Assembly (NCBI RefSeq): GCF_002813375.1
Contig: NZ_PHUJ01000003.1
Coordinates: 2,232,001-2,296,000 of the forward strand
Source of the DNA: Pseudonocardia alni
GTDB taxonomy: Bacteria; Actinomycetota; Actinomycetes; Mycobacteriales; Pseudonocardiaceae
Direction: 5' to 3'
Length of the DNA: 64,000 nt
Part shown: positions 7,915 through 19,582 of the stretch, piece after piece
Layout: every line of letters starts with the position of its first letter
Numbering within the stretch: the stretch's first letter is position 1
Notes under the pieces: model-generated
Database searches by the model: none
Told to the model about the DNA's origin: nothing
Seen by the model: the letters and a program-made list of their open reading frames with translations, nothing else
Made by a program: the position numbers and the translations under genes

Positions 7915-10326
7915 CTAGTCCTCGTCGTTGCCGGGGGCGTTCTTGGCGACCTGCATCAGGAACTCGATGTTGGTCTTGGTCTTCTTGAGCCGGCCGAGCA
8001 CCAGGTCGAGCGCCTGCTGGTCGTCGAGCGCGGCGAGGACGCGGCGGAGCTTCACCATCACCGCGTGCTCGTCGGGCGACATCAGGAGCTCCTCCTTGCG
8101 AGTGCTCGAGTCGCCGACGTCGATGGCCGGGAAGATCCGCTTGTCGGCGATCTTCCGGTCCAGCTTGAGCTCGGCGTTGCCGGTGCCCTTGAACTCCTCG
8201 AAGATCACCGTGTCCATCGTGGACCCGGTCTCGACCAGCGCGGTCGCGAAGATGGTGAGCGAGCCACCGTCCTCGATGTTGCGCGCGGCGCCGAGGAAGC
8301 GCTTCGGCGGGTACAGCGCCGTGGAGTCGACACCACCGGACAGGATCCGGCCCGACGCGGGCGCCGCCAGGTTGTAGGCGCGGCCGAGGCGGGTGATGTT
8401 GTCCAGCAGGACGACGACGTCGTGCCCCATCTCGACCAGGCGCTTGGCCCGCTCGATGGACAGCTCGGCGACGGCGGTGTGGTCTGCCGGCGGGCGGTCG
8501 AAGGTCGAGGCGATGACCTCGCCCTTCACCGACCGCTGCATGTCGGTGACCTCCTCGGGCCGCTCGTCGACGAGGACGACCATGAGGTGGCACTCGGGGT
8601 TGTTCGTGGTGATCGCGTTCGCGATGTTCTGCATGATCGTCGTCTTGCCCGCCTTGGGCGGGGAGACGATCAGCGCACGCTGCCCCTTGCCGACCGGCAT
8701 GATCAGGTCGATCACGCGGGTGGTCAGCTGCGTCGGGTCGGTCTCCAGGCGGAGCCGCTCGTTGGGGTAGAGCGGGGTCAGCTTGGTGAACTCGGGCCGG
8801 TTGCGTGCGGCCTCCGGGTCCCGCCCGTTGATCGAGTCGACGCGCACCAGCGGGTTGAACTTCTGCCGCTGCTGCTCGCCCTCGCGGGGCTGGCGGACGG
8901 CGCCGGTGATGGCGTCGCCGCGGCGCAGGCCGTTCTTGCGGACCATCGACATCGACACGTAGACGTCGGTGGGGCCGGAGAGGTAGCCGGTGGTCCGGAC
9001 GAACGCGTAGTTGTCGAGGATGTCCACGATGCCGGCGACCGGCAGCAGGACGTCGTCGTCGCGGATCTCGGTGTCCACGCCACCGCCGGTGGCGCCGCCA
9101 CCGGTGCGCTCGCGGTCCCGGCCGCGACGGCGGTCGCGGAAGCGGCGGCCGCGGCGGCCGCGGCCGTCACCGTCGTCACCGTCGTCGTCGCGGAAGTCGT
9201 TCCGGTCGGTACCGCGGTCGTTGTTCCGGTCGTTGTTCCGGTCGCCGTTGCGGTCGTTGTTCCGGTCGCCGTTCCGCTCACCACGGTTGTCACCGCGGTC
9301 GCCGGTCCGGTCGTTGTTGCGGTTCCCGCGGTTGCCGCGGCCGGAGTCGTCACCGTCGCGGTTGCGCCCGCCACGGCCGTTGTCGCCGTTGCCGCGGCCG
9401 TTGTCGTCGCGGCCCTCACCGGTGCGGTCGCCACCGTTGCGGTCGGCACCGCGCTCGGCGTTGCGGTCGGCGCCACGGCCACGACGGCGGTCGCCGTCGG
9501 TGCCGGGGTCGTCGCCGTCGGCGTCGCGACGGGCGTCCTTCTGGCCCGCGTCCCGCTGGCCCGCGTCCTTCTGGCCCGCGTCCGTGGCGGGGTCCTTCGG
9601 GGCGCCCTGGGGGCCGTTGTCCTTCTGGCCGTTGTCCTTCTGGCCGTTGTCGTCGCCCTGCCCGCGGCGGCGGGTCCGGCCACGACGACCGGCGCCGTCG
9701 GCGTCCTCACGGCGCTCCTCGGCCGGGGCCGAGGTGCTGTCGGCCTTCTCCGGCGCGCTCGCGGCGGGGGCGGCCTGCTCGGGCGCGGCGGCCGGGGCGC
9801 TCTCGGCGGCGGCCGGGGCGGCACCGTTGCCGGTGGAGGTGCCGGGGTCGCCGGTGGCGGCGTCGGTCACGGTGGCGTCGGGGGCGCCGGCCGGACGGGT
9901 CGCAGCACGGCGACGACGGGTGCGCGGCGCGGGGGCCTCGGCCTGCTCGGCGGCCTGTCCGCCCTGGTCACCGGCCTGCTCGGCGGGTGCCTGGGGGGCG
10001 GCCGGCGCGGCGGAGCCGTTGCCGGCGGGGGCCGCGGCGGTGTCGCCGAGGGCGAGCTGCGGCGCGCCCGCACCGTCGGAGCCGGTGGTGGCGGCGGGGT
10101 CCGCCTTCGCCTTCGGCTTCTTCGCGGGGGCCGCCGCCGCTCCGCCCTGACGCTCCTTGATGGCCGCGATCAGGTCGCCCTTCCGCATGCCGGAGATGTC
10201 CGGGACGTTCAGCTCGGTGGCCAGCTGGCGCAGCTCGGCCAGCACCATGCCGGACAGGCCGCCGCGTCGGCGGGGCGCCGCCTCGGCCGACGCGGTCCCG
10301 GTACCGGCGAGATCGGTCTCGCTCAC
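7915..10326 (-). CDS. rho: Transcription termination factor Rho with large actinobacterial insert
   Basis: Hexameric RNA helicase that ends transcription of untranslated RNA. At 803 aa it is nearly twice E. coli Rho. Domains in order: Rho_N helical domain (about 24-60, [28 protein letters not shown]); an Ala/Pro/Glu-rich stretch (61-200); a highly charged region built of RND/RGD repeats (about 210-400, for example [14 protein letters not shown]) ending in an Arg-rich block; the cold-shock-like RNA site ([13 protein letters not shown]); and the RecA-like ATPase with [12 protein letters not shown] (Walker A) and [16 protein letters not shown] (Walker B). GTG start with AGGAAGGA. The insert is typical of actinobacterial Rho and probably adds RNA contacts or phase-separating character. 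Confidence 0.96.
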   Translation of the reverse strand: MSETDLAGTGTASAEAAPRRRGGLSGMVLAELRQLATELNVPDISGMRKGDLIAAIKERQGGAAAAPAKKPKAKADPAATTGSDGAGAPQLALGDTAAAPAGNGSAAPAAPQAPAEQAGDQGGQAAEQAEAPAPRTRRRRAATRPAGAPDATVTDAATGDPGTSTGNGAAPAAAESAPAAAPEQAAPAASAPEKADSTSAPAEERREDADGAGRRGRTRRRGQGDDNGQKDNGQKDNGPQGAPKDPATDAGQKDAGQRDAGQKDARRDADGDDPGTDGDRRRGRGADRNAERGADRNGGDRTGEGRDDNGRGNGDNGRGGRNRDGDDSGRGNRGNRNNDRTGDRGDNRGERNGDRNNDRNGDRNNDRNNDRGTDRNDFRDDDGDDGDGRGRRGRRFRDRRRGRDRERTGGGATGGGVDTEIRDDDVLLPVAGIVDILDNYAFVRTTGYLSGPTDVYVSMSMVRKNGLRRGDAITGAVRQPREGEQQRQKFNPLVRVDSINGRDPEAARNRPEFTKLTPLYPNERLRLETDPTQLTTRVIDLIMPVGKGQRALIVSPPKAGKTTIMQNIANAITTNNPECHLMVVLVDERPEEVTDMQRSVKGEVIASTFDRPPADHTAVAELSIERAKRLVEMGHDVVVLLDNITRLGRAYNLAAPASGRILSGGVDSTALYPPKRFLGAARNIEDGGSLTIFATALVETGSTMDTVIFEEFKGTGNAELKLDRKIADKRIFPAIDVGDSSTRKEELLMSPDEHAVMVKLRRVLAALDDQQALDLVLGRLKKTKTNIEFLMQVAKNAPGNDED

Positions 10327-10651
10327 AGAGTTCCTTCCTGACCGACCCGGTTACCTGTCCAGGTCAGGGGATGTCACACGCTCGGCCGATACGGAGACCC
10401 CGTATCGGCAGCATTCACAGATGGAGTCCCACGACGACGTCGCGGGAGTCAGGCCGCCCGTTCGGGATTCCGAGTCCAGTTCAGAAAGGAGATCGGGCGA
10501 GCGGGCCCGGCCGCAAGACTACGCCGATGTCGCGTGGATCGCCATGCACGGGCGACACTAGTCCGTACACCCCGGGGCGGCAACAACCCCCCTCGGGCGA
10601 CGCGCCGACACACGGGGTCGCGTACCTCACGTTCCCGGCGGGCACCGGTGC
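10327..10651. other. rho upstream region
   Basis: 325 bases between thrB and rho, non-coding. It contains the perfect hairpin at 10385-10409 and presumably the rho promoter; no clear -35/-10 pair was found. Rho genes are commonly autoregulated through long leaders. Confidence 0.45.
10385..10409 (-). promoter_or_regulatory. Perfect hairpin in rho leader
   Basis: GCCGATACGG and CCGTATCGGC form a 10-bp stem with a 5-base loop, 59 bases upstream of the rho start codon. No U-run follows on the minus strand, so an attenuator or protein-binding role is more likely than a simple terminator. The function is inferred. Confidence 0.5.
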
Positions 10652-11554
10652 TCAGCGGACCTCGACCTGCACACCGGTGGCGTCGACCGGCAGCCGCTGC
10701 ACCGCGAAACCGTCGGTGTCGACGCCGTCGGGCAGCACGCCGTCGCGGGTCAGCGCCAGCACCGTCGGCCCGGCGCCGGAGATCGCGGCGGGTACGCCGT
10801 GCTCGCGCAGCGCCTCGACCAGCCGCAGCGACGACGGGTACGCCGGCCGCCGGTAGGGCTGGTGCAGCCGGTCCTCGGTGGCTGCCATGAGCAGGTCCGG
10901 CCGCCGAGTCATCGCCAGCACCGCCAGCGCGCAGCGGCTGCCGGTGAACGCGGCGTCGGCCAGCGGGACCTGCTCGGGCAGCAGCCCCCGGGTGGTCTTG
11001 GTCGAGGACTCGACGTCGGGCACACAGGCGACCGGGTGCACGTCGGGGTGCACCTCCAACCTCTCGGCGTGGAAGCGCCGGGCCGACCCCGCCGCCTCCC
11101 AGGCCACCACGAATCCGCCGAGCAGACTGGCCGCGGCGTTGTCGGCGTGGCCCTCCATGCCGGCGGAGAGCTGCAGCAGCGCGTCGCGCTCCAGCTCCGG
11201 GTCCCGCCCGGCCAGCACGGCGGCGGCCGTCACCCCGGCGACGGCGGCCGCCGCGGAGCTGCCGAGGCCGCGTGAGTGCGGCACCGCGTTGAGGCAGCGC
11301 AGCCGCAGCCCCGCGGGCGCCCCGCCGAACGTCTCGAAGGCCAGACGCATCGCCCGCAGGACCAGGTGCCGCTCGTCGCGCGGGACGTGCCGGCAGCCCT
11401 GCCCCGCGACGTCGACGAACACCCCCGGCGTCTCGAAGGTCTCGACCTCGATCTCGTCGTACAACGCCAGGGCCATGCCGAGGGAGTCGAAGCCGGGGCC
11501 GAGGTTGGCCGTCGACCCCGGGACCCGCACCAGTACGCGCGTCGGGCGACCCAT
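10652..11554 (-). CDS. thrB: Homoserine kinase
   Basis: GHMP-family kinase that phosphorylates homoserine for threonine synthesis. The 300-aa protein shows RVLVRVPGSTANLGPGFDSLG at the N-terminus (motif 1), the ATP-binding PHSRGLGSSAAAAVAG (residues 92-107) and the C-terminal motif VPAAISGAGPTVLALT (254-269). Its ATG overlaps the thrC stop by one base (TGATG), so it is translationally coupled to thrC. Confidence 0.96.
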   Translation of the reverse strand: MGRPTRVLVRVPGSTANLGPGFDSLGMALALYDEIEVETFETPGVFVDVAGQGCRHVPRDERHLVLRAMRLAFETFGGAPAGLRLRCLNAVPHSRGLGSSAAAAVAGVTAAAVLAGRDPELERDALLQLSAGMEGHADNAAASLLGGFVVAWEAAGSARRFHAERLEVHPDVHPVACVPDVESSTKTTRGLLPEQVPLADAAFTGSRCALAVLAMTRRPDLLMAATEDRLHQPYRRPAYPSSLRLVEALREHGVPAAISGAGPTVLALTRDGVLPDGVDTDGFAVQRLPVDATGVQVEVR

Positions 11555-12734
11555 CAGGCCAGCTCGAGCGCCGCCGCGACCGCCCCGGGGTCGATCGGGA
11601 CGATCTCCGGGTCCGGCGCGGTGAGCAGAGCGGTGTCGGGGTCCTTCAGGCCGTGCCCGGTCACCGTGCACACCACGAGGGAGCCGGGGGGCAGCGACCC
11701 GTCGGCGTGGCTCTGCAGCAGCCCGGCGACGCTGGACGCCGATGCGGGCTCGACGAACACGCCCTCCTGCGCGGACAGCATCCGGTAGGCGGCGAGGATC
11801 TCGTCGTCGGTGACGGCGGCGAACTTCCCGTTCGACTCGTCGCGCGCGGTGGTCGCGCCCTTCCACGAGGCGGGGGCACCGATCCGGATGGCGGTCGCGA
11901 TCGTCTCGGGGTCGCTCACCGGGGCGCCGTGCACCAGCGGTGCGGCGCCGGCGGCCTGGAACCCGAACATCCGCGGCAGCGCGGGGATGACGCCGTCGGC
12001 GTGGTAGCCCCGGTAGCCGTGCCAGTACGCGGTGATGTTGCCGGCGTTGCCGACCGGCAGGCAGTGCACGTCCGGGGCGCGGCCCAGCTGGTCGCAGATC
12101 TCGTAGGCGGCCGAGGCCTGGCCGGCGATCCGGGTCGGGTTCACCGAGTTGACCAGCGCGATCGCCGGGTAGTCGGCGGTCGTCTTGCGGGCCAGCTCCA
12201 GGCAGTCGTCGAAGTTGCCGTCGATCTGCAGGATCCGGGCGCCGTGCGCGACGGCCTGGGCGAGCTTGCCCAGCGCGATCTTCCCGGTCGGCACGAGCAC
12301 CGCACAGGTCATCCCGGCACGGGTGGCGTAGGCGGCCGCCGACGCCGAGGTGTTGCCGGTGGAGGCGCACAGCACGCTGGACTTGCCGTCGGCGAGCGCG
12401 GCGGTGACCGCCATCGTCATGCCGCGGTCCTTGAACGAGCCGGTCGGGTTGGCGCCGTCGACCTTCAGGTAGACCTGGCAGCCGGTCAGCTCCGACAGCC
12501 GGGGGGCCGGCAGCAGCGGCGTGCCGCCCTCCCCCAGCGTCACAACGGTCCAGTCCGGCTGCACCGGCATCCGGTCGCGGTAGGCCTCGATGACACCCGG
12601 CCACTGGCCGGGTGGCGGCGGCGCGACCGCACCGGCGACCTGGGTCACCGGACCGAAGGGACCGGACGCCGGCCCCCGGACTCCTCGCACGCTGCCCGTC
12701 ACAACCGGTCCACTCCCTGATCCCCCACCTGTGG

Positions 12735-12738
<4 letters not shown>
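11554..12738 (-). CDS. thrC: Threonine synthase
   Basis: PLP enzyme converting O-phosphohomoserine to threonine. The 394-aa protein has [14 protein letters not shown], the PLP-lysine block [14 protein letters not shown] (Lys in SFKD), the phosphate-binding [13 protein letters not shown], and [14 protein letters not shown]. It carries about 35 extra N-terminal Gly/Pro-rich residues before the conserved [13 protein letters not shown]. The ATG overlaps the hom stop by four bases (ATGA); the stop overlaps thrB. The hom-thrC-thrB order is the usual threonine operon. Confidence 0.96.
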
Positions 12739-14114
<1,376 letters not shown>

Positions 14115-14213
14115 GTGTCCTCCTCGCGTGCGCGCACCCCTCGGGCGCGCGCCGATCATTCCTGGTCGGACGGGTGCGGACAGGTCCGGGTGGCGGTTCT
14201 CACCCGGGTGCGC

Positions 14214-15662
14214 TCACACCTCGAAACGGAACTGGTCCTCCAGTGTCTCGCGACGCAACAGGGTCCGGTCGACCCCGTCACGGACCGCGACGACAGCAGG
14301 TCGCGGCAGCCGGTTGTACCCCGACGCCATGGCGTAGCAGTAGGCCCCCGTCGCCGCGACGGCCAGCAGGTCGCCCGGCGCGAGATCGGCCGGCAGCCAG
14401 CAGTCGCGCACCACGATGTCACCCGACTCGCAGTGCTTGCCGACCACCCGGGACAGCACGGGGACGTCCCCGCCGGGGACCGAGTCGTGCCCGCTGGCGC
14501 GGGACACCAGCCGTACGTCGTACTCGGCGTCGTAGAGGGACGTGCGGATGTTGTCGCTCATCCCGCCGTCGACGCTGACGTAGCGCCGGGAGTACCCGCC
14601 GAGCGGGACGTCCTTGACGGTGCCGACCTCGTAGACGGTGACGGTGCCCGGCCCGGCGATGGCCCGGCCCGGCTCGACGGCGATCGCCGGCACGTCCAGC
14701 CCGGAGGCGGCGCACTCGCGCGTGACGATCGCGCGCAGCTCCTCGGCCAGCGCCGGCATCGACAGCGGGGTGTCCCCCGGCCGGTAGGCGATGCCGATGC
14801 CGCCGCCGAGGTCCAGGGTGCGCAGCGCGGTCAGGTTCTCGCCGCCGTGCTCGGCGTGCAGGTCGGCGAGAACCTTCACCACGCGCCGGGCGGCCGCCTC
14901 GAAGCCCTCGGTCTCGAAGATCTGCGAGCCGATGTGGCTGTGCAGCCCGACCAGGCTCAGGTGGCTCGCGGCGAGCACACGGCGGGCGGCCTCCAGCGCC
15001 GCCGAGTCCTTCGTGTCGGCCCCGGCGATGGAGAACCCGAACTTCTGGTCCTCGTGTGCGGTGGCGATGTACTCGTGGGTGTGGGCCTCGACACCGACGG
15101 TGAGCCGGATCAGCACCGGCGCGACGGTGTCCCGTGCGGCGGCGACGTCGGCGAGCCGGGCGATCTCGTCGAAGGAGTCGACGACGATCCCGCCGATCCC
15201 CGCCTCGACCGCGGCCTCCAGCTCGGCGAGGGACTTGTTGTTGCCGTGCAGCGCGATCCGCTCGGGCGGGAACTCCGCGCGCAGCGCCACGGCCAGCTCG
15301 CCGCCGGAGCACACGTCCAGCGACAGGCCCTCCTGCGCGACCCAGCGGGCGATCTCGGTACACAGGAACGCCTTCGCCGCGTAGTGCACGGCCTCGGCCC
15401 CGAACGCGGCGGCGAACTCGCTGCAGCGGCCGCGGAAGTCGTCCTCGTCGAGCACGAACAGCGGGGTGCCGTGGGCCGCGGCGAGGTCGCGGACGTCGGC
15501 CCCGGCCAGGCGCAGCGCGCCGTCGGCGCCGCGGGCGGCGTGCCGAGGCCAGACCGCGGGCGCCAGCTCGTCGAGCGCCGCGGCGCTCTCCGGGCGGGGC
15601 CCGGCCGACTCGGGCGCGGGGGTGAGGCCCGCGTGCATCGGGCCTGCGGGGTGTGCCCTCAT
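14214..15662 (-). CDS. lysA: Diaminopimelate decarboxylase
   Basis: PLP enzyme for the last step of lysine synthesis. The 482-aa protein of alanine-racemase-like fold III shows the PLP lysine in [38 protein letters not shown], the [10 protein letters not shown] block, [10 protein letters not shown], and near the C-terminus [14 protein letters not shown] and [14 protein letters not shown]. The ATG sits one base after the argS stop, so the two are co-transcribed. Confidence 0.96.
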   Translation of the reverse strand: MRAHPAGPMHAGLTPAPESAGPRPESAAALDELAPAVWPRHAARGADGALRLAGADVRDLAAAHGTPLFVLDEDDFRGRCSEFAAAFGAEAVHYAAKAFLCTEIARWVAQEGLSLDVCSGGELAVALRAEFPPERIALHGNNKSLAELEAAVEAGIGGIVVDSFDEIARLADVAAARDTVAPVLIRLTVGVEAHTHEYIATAHEDQKFGFSIAGADTKDSAALEAARRVLAASHLSLVGLHSHIGSQIFETEGFEAAARRVVKVLADLHAEHGGENLTALRTLDLGGGIGIAYRPGDTPLSMPALAEELRAIVTRECAASGLDVPAIAVEPGRAIAGPGTVTVYEVGTVKDVPLGGYSRRYVSVDGGMSDNIRTSLYDAEYDVRLVSRASGHDSVPGGDVPVLSRVVGKHCESGDIVVRDCWLPADLAPGDLLAVAATGAYCYAMASGYNRLPRPAVVAVRDGVDRTLLRRETLEDQFRFEV

Positions 15663-15663
15663 G

Positions 15664-17316
15664 TCACATCCGTTCCGGGGCGTCGACGCCGAGCAGCGCC
15701 AGGCCGTTGGCGAGCACCGTGCGGGCGGCGACGCAGAGCGCGAGGCGCGCGCGGTGCAGGTCGGAGACCTCCTCGTCGCCCTGGGGCAGGACGCGGCAGG
15801 AGTCGTAGAACTTGTGGTAGGCGCCGGCGAGCGACTCCAGGTAGCGGGCGACCCGGTGCGGCTCGCGCAGCTCGGCGGCGGTGCGCACGACGTCGCCGAA
15901 CTCGCCGAGGGTGCGGATCAGGTCGCCCTCGCGGGGGTGGGACAGCAGGCCGTAGTCCTCGCCGGGGGTGATGCCGAGGTCGGCGGCGTTGCGGGCCAGC
16001 GAGGACAGCCGGGCGTGCGCGTACTGGACGTAGAACACCGGGTTCTCGCTGGTCCGGCTGGCCAGCAGGTCCAGGTCGATGTCCAGGCCCGAGTCCACCG
16101 AGGACCGCACGAGCGAGTACCGGGCGGCGTCGACGCCGACGGCCCCGACCAGGTCGTCCATCGTGACGACGGTGCCGGCGCGCTTGCTCATCCGGACCGG
16201 GGTGCCGTCCTTGACCAGGTTGACCAGCTGGCCGATCAGCACCTCGACCACGGCTGGGTCGTCGCCGAACGCGGCCGCGGCGGCCTTGAGCCGGGCGACG
16301 TAGCCGTGGTGGTCGGCGCCGAGCATGTAGATGCACAGGTCGAAGCCGCGGGCCCGCTTGTCGCGCAGGTAGGCGATGTCGCCGGCGATGTAGGCGGGGC
16401 GACCGTCGGACTTGATGACGACGCGGTCCTTGTCGTCGCCGTGGTCGGTCGAGCGCAGCCACCAGGCGCCGTCGGCCTCGTAGAGCGAGCCCTTCTCCTT
16501 CAGCGCCGCGACGGCGGTCTCCACCGCACCCGAGTCGTGCAGCGACTGCTCGTGGAACCACACGTCGAACTCGACGCGGAACTCCCCCAGCTTCTGCTTG
16601 ATCTCGGCGAACATGTAGCCGACGCCGATCCGGCGGAACGCCTCGTCCCGCTGCTGGTCGGGCAGGTCGAGGATGCCGGGCTCGGCCGCGACGACACGCT
16701 GGGCGATCTCGGCGATGTAGTCGCCGCCGTAGCCGTTCTCCGGGGCGGGCTGGCCCTTGGCGGCTGCGACCAGGGAGGCGACGAACCGGTCGATCTGGGC
16801 GCCGGCGTCGTTGAAATAGTACTCGCGGGTGACCTTCGCGCCGCGCGCGGACAGCACCCGGCCCAGCGCGTCACCGACCGCGGCCCACCGGGTGCCGCCC
16901 AGGTGCAGCGGGCCGGTCGGGTTGGCGGAGACGAACTCGAGGTTCACGTTGCGCCCGGCCAGCTCGTCGCCGGTGCCGTAGCCCGCGCCCGCGGCGAGGA
17001 CCTCCCCGACGATCGCGCCCTGGGCGTCGGCGGCCAGGCGCAGGTTGATGAACCCGGGCCCGGCGACCTCGGCGCTGGCGACGCCGTCGCGGGTCGCCAG
17101 CTCCTCGGCCAGCCAGGTCGCGAGCTCGCGCGGGTTCACGCCAGCCTTCTTGGCGGTCCGCAGCGCGACGTTGGTCGCGTAGTCGCCGTGGTCGGGGTTG
17201 CGGGGACGCTCGACACCCGCATCGGCCGGCAGGGCGGAGACGTCCAGGTCGCGTCGGATCAGCACGTCCCGCGCGACATCACGGACCAGGTCGGCGAGCA
17301 CGTCGGGATTCACCAC
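15664..17316 (-). CDS. argS: Arginyl-tRNA synthetase
   Basis: Class I synthetase charging tRNA-Arg. The 550-aa protein has the N-terminal tRNA D-loop-binding domain (to about residue 100), the HIGH-type signature [19 protein letters not shown], the motif [17 protein letters not shown] (KMSK equivalent) and the C-terminal helical anticodon domain ending LGVDAPERM. Two consecutive GTG codons (17316 and 17313) can start it. A TAGAAT box ends four bases before the first GTG, so the mRNA may be leaderless and begin at the second one. It heads the lysine/threonine block, as Rv1292 does. Confidence 0.96.
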   Translation of the reverse strand: MVNPDVLADLVRDVARDVLIRRDLDVSALPADAGVERPRNPDHGDYATNVALRTAKKAGVNPRELATWLAEELATRDGVASAEVAGPGFINLRLAADAQGAIVGEVLAAGAGYGTGDELAGRNVNLEFVSANPTGPLHLGGTRWAAVGDALGRVLSARGAKVTREYYFNDAGAQIDRFVASLVAAAKGQPAPENGYGGDYIAEIAQRVVAAEPGILDLPDQQRDEAFRRIGVGYMFAEIKQKLGEFRVEFDVWFHEQSLHDSGAVETAVAALKEKGSLYEADGAWWLRSTDHGDDKDRVVIKSDGRPAYIAGDIAYLRDKRARGFDLCIYMLGADHHGYVARLKAAAAAFGDDPAVVEVLIGQLVNLVKDGTPVRMSKRAGTVVTMDDLVGAVGVDAARYSLVRSSVDSGLDIDLDLLASRTSENPVFYVQYAHARLSSLARNAADLGITPGEDYGLLSHPREGDLIRTLGEFGDVVRTAAELREPHRVARYLESLAGAYHKFYDSCRVLPQGDEEVSDLHRARLALCVAARTVLANGLALLGVDAPERM

Positions 17317-17320
17317 CCGG

Positions 17321-17349
17321 ATTCTACGGAGGGACCCCCGGCACCCTCA
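17321..17349 (-). promoter_or_regulatory. Candidate argS promoter (leaderless)
   Basis: On the minus strand TGAGGG (17349-17344), 17 bases, then TAGAAT (17326-17321), then CCGG and two GTG codons. A transcription start seven bases after the -10 would fall on the second GTG. The -35 is a weak match. Confidence 0.4.
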
Positions 17350-19526
17350 TGCAGGTATCCGCACCCCGACCGGCGACGATGCGGGGCGTGACGCCCCCCT
17401 CCACCGACCGGAGTACCCGCGCACCCGTCGTCTCCGGGGCGGTGGCGCTGCTGCTCGGGGCGGGGTTCGTCGCGGTGTCGCTGGCCTACAACCGCGGGAG
17501 CCTGGTCCCGCCGCTCGACGACGTCTACATCCACCTGCAGTACGCGCGGCAGTTCGGCGACGGCGAGCCGCTGCGCTACCAGCCGGGTGCGGAGATCACG
17601 ACGGGCGCGTCGAGCCTGCTCTGGATGGTCCTGCTCGGCGCCGCGCACGCGGTCGGGTTCGACGGCCGGTGGCTGCTCGCCGTCGCCGTCGCGGGCGGGG
17701 TCGTCGGCGTCGCCCTCGCCGCGGCGTTCACCTCGGCCGCCGCGACCCGACTGGGCGGGCGTGCCGCGGGATGGTGGGCGGGACTGCTCACCGCGCTGTG
17801 CGGGCCGCTGCTGTGGGGCGGGGCCAGCGGCATGGAGGTCGGCCTGCTCGCGGCCCTGGTCACCGGCACCCTGCTGTCCTACCTGCGCGAACGTCCCCGT
17901 GTCCGGTGGACGCCGGTGGTCGCGGCGCTGCTGGCCCTCACTCGTCCCGAGGGCTTCCTGGTCGCCGTCGCGTTCACCGCCGCGATGGCGTGGACGCTGC
18001 TGCGGTCCTGCCCCGGGACGCCCCCAGGGGAACTCTCGTGGCTTAGGTGGCAACGAGGGTTCCCCTCGGGGCGCGCGGCGGCGCGGGGGCTGCTCGTCGC
18101 GGCGCCGGTGGTGGTGTTCGCGGCGCAGCTGCTGCTGTTCCGGGTGCTCACCGGAACCTCCCAGGCCAACGGGGTGCTCGCGAAGTCGTGGCTGCACACC
18201 GGGTTCCTGCACCAGCCGCTGGAGATCGCCGACCACGTGCAGCGCAACGTCGCGGCGCTGCTCGCCTCGCTGGCCGGGCTGTCCGGGCAGGACGTGCTGG
18301 CGCCGCTCGCGCTCGTCGTCGCGGTGCTGGGGGTCGCCGCGCTCGCCGCGCGCCGGGAGCGGACCCTCGCGGTCGCGCTCGGCGGCGGGCTGGTTCTGGT
18401 GGTGGCGGCCGTCGCCACCCTGACGACGGCGATGTGGCAGGACCTGCGCTACCTGCAGCCGTTCCTGCCGCTGCTGCTCCTGCTCGTGGTGCTGGGCGCC
18501 GGTCTCGTGCCGCACCGGGCGGCGCGCGGCGGGCTGCTCGCGGTGGTGCTGCTGTTCACCGTCGCCGCGACGCCCGCCTGGGCGCTGCGGCTGGGTCAGC
18601 AGGCCTCGGCGATGCGCGAGGGGCCGGTGAGCGTCGCGCAGTGGATCGCCGGGAACGTGCCGCCGGGCGACGTCGTCGCCGTCAACGACGTCGGCGCCGC
18701 GGCATGGTTCGGCGGTCACCGCACCGTCGACCTGGTCGGCCTGACCACGAACGGGATGGCCGCGCCGTCACTGAACGGGCCCGGGACGCTCTACGAGGCG
18801 CTGCGCGCGCTGCCGCCGGACGGGCGGCCGCAGTGGTTCGCGGTGTTCGACCGGTGGGGCGGGGTCCCCGTCGCCGATCTCGGCCGCGCCGGACTGCTCG
18901 GCACCGAGCCGGTCATCACCTTCGGGCTCGCCGGGCCGGCCCGGCCGATCTCGGCGTCCGCACCGCAGACCTGCCAGATCGACCGCAGCTGCGACCGGGT
19001 CAGCATCTGGCGGGCGGACTGGTCCGCCGCGGACTCCGCGCAGGCACCGGACGCACCCGTGCCCGGCCGGATCGTTGACCACCTGAACGTCGGGGACACC
19101 GCCGACGAGGCCGCGCACGGCTGGACGACCGACCCGCCGGTGCTCGGCGTGCAGCCGGACTCGGTGCTGGACCGGGCCGTCGTCGCGCCGGGGCGGCTCG
19201 TCGCCGACAGCGGCCGGCACGTCGTCGGCGGCGAGACCTTCACCCTCGGCGGCACCGTCCCCGGCCGGCCGGTCACCCTGACCGGGCGGATCGGCGCCGG
19301 TCCCGCGCTGCCCGGCGAGCGGACCCGGGTGGTCGCCGTCGACGTCGACGGCCGCCCCGCCGGGGAGTGGACACTGCCGGACGCCCAGCCGTGGGCGCAG
19401 GCGTCGTTCACGGTGCCCGGGGAGCTCGTGACCGGTGACCGCGTCACGGTGACCACCCGTCCGGTTGCACCGCTGCTCGCGCCCTACCCCGACTACCGCT
19501 CCTACGGGTGGTGGGCGAGCCGCTGA
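17349..19526 (+). CDS. GT-C-like polytopic membrane glycosyltransferase
   Basis: 725-aa membrane protein. After a short cytoplasmic N-terminus comes a helix and then PPLDDVYIHLQYARQFGDGEPLRY, an Asp-Asp loop typical of GT-C polyprenyl-phosphate-sugar-dependent transferases, followed by about ten hydrophobic helices (to about residue 420) and a ~300-residue extracytoplasmic beta-rich C-terminus. Substrate unknown; mannosyl- or arabinosyl-type is possible. Starts at 17349 (ATG), 17379 (ATG) and 17388 (GTG) are all possible; none has a good ribosome site. A 51-base palindrome lies inside the gene (18021-18071) and encodes the cytoplasmic loop GTPPGELSWLRWQRGFPSG. Divergent from argS. Confidence 0.7.
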   Translation: MQVSAPRPATMRGVTPPSTDRSTRAPVVSGAVALLLGAGFVAVSLAYNRGSLVPPLDDVYIHLQYARQFGDGEPLRYQPGAEITTGASSLLWMVLLGAAHAVGFDGRWLLAVAVAGGVVGVALAAAFTSAAATRLGGRAAGWWAGLLTALCGPLLWGGASGMEVGLLAALVTGTLLSYLRERPRVRWTPVVAALLALTRPEGFLVAVAFTAAMAWTLLRSCPGTPPGELSWLRWQRGFPSGRAAARGLLVAAPVVVFAAQLLLFRVLTGTSQANGVLAKSWLHTGFLHQPLEIADHVQRNVAALLASLAGLSGQDVLAPLALVVAVLGVAALAARRERTLAVALGGGLVLVVAAVATLTTAMWQDLRYLQPFLPLLLLLVVLGAGLVPHRAARGGLLAVVLLFTVAATPAWALRLGQQASAMREGPVSVAQWIAGNVPPGDVVAVNDVGAAAWFGGHRTVDLVGLTTNGMAAPSLNGPGTLYEALRALPPDGRPQWFAVFDRWGGVPVADLGRAGLLGTEPVITFGLAGPARPISASAPQTCQIDRSCDRVSIWRADWSAADSAQAPDAPVPGRIVDHLNVGDTADEAAHGWTTDPPVLGVQPDSVLDRAVVAPGRLVADSGRHVVGGETFTLGGTVPGRPVTLTGRIGAGPALPGERTRVVAVDVDGRPAGEWTLPDAQPWAQASFTVPGELVTGDRVTVTTRPVAPLLAPYPDYRSYGWWASR
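18021..18071. repeat. Intragenic palindrome in the GT-C-like gene
   Basis: Arms 18021-18039 and 18053-18071 match at 17 of 19 positions around a 13-base loop. It stays in frame and encodes a charged loop between membrane segments. Such a structure inside a coding sequence looks like an inserted palindromic unit; whether it recurs elsewhere in the genome cannot be seen here. Confidence 0.6.
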
Positions 19527-19582
19527 CGGCGTCTTCCTAGACTCGGGCGAACCCGCCCGCCGACCACGAACAGGACTCCCCC

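Noticed and set aside
7372..10341. 989-codon plus-strand frame antisense to rho
   Set aside because: Shadow of the rho repeats (Val/Ala runs); no ribosome site or family.
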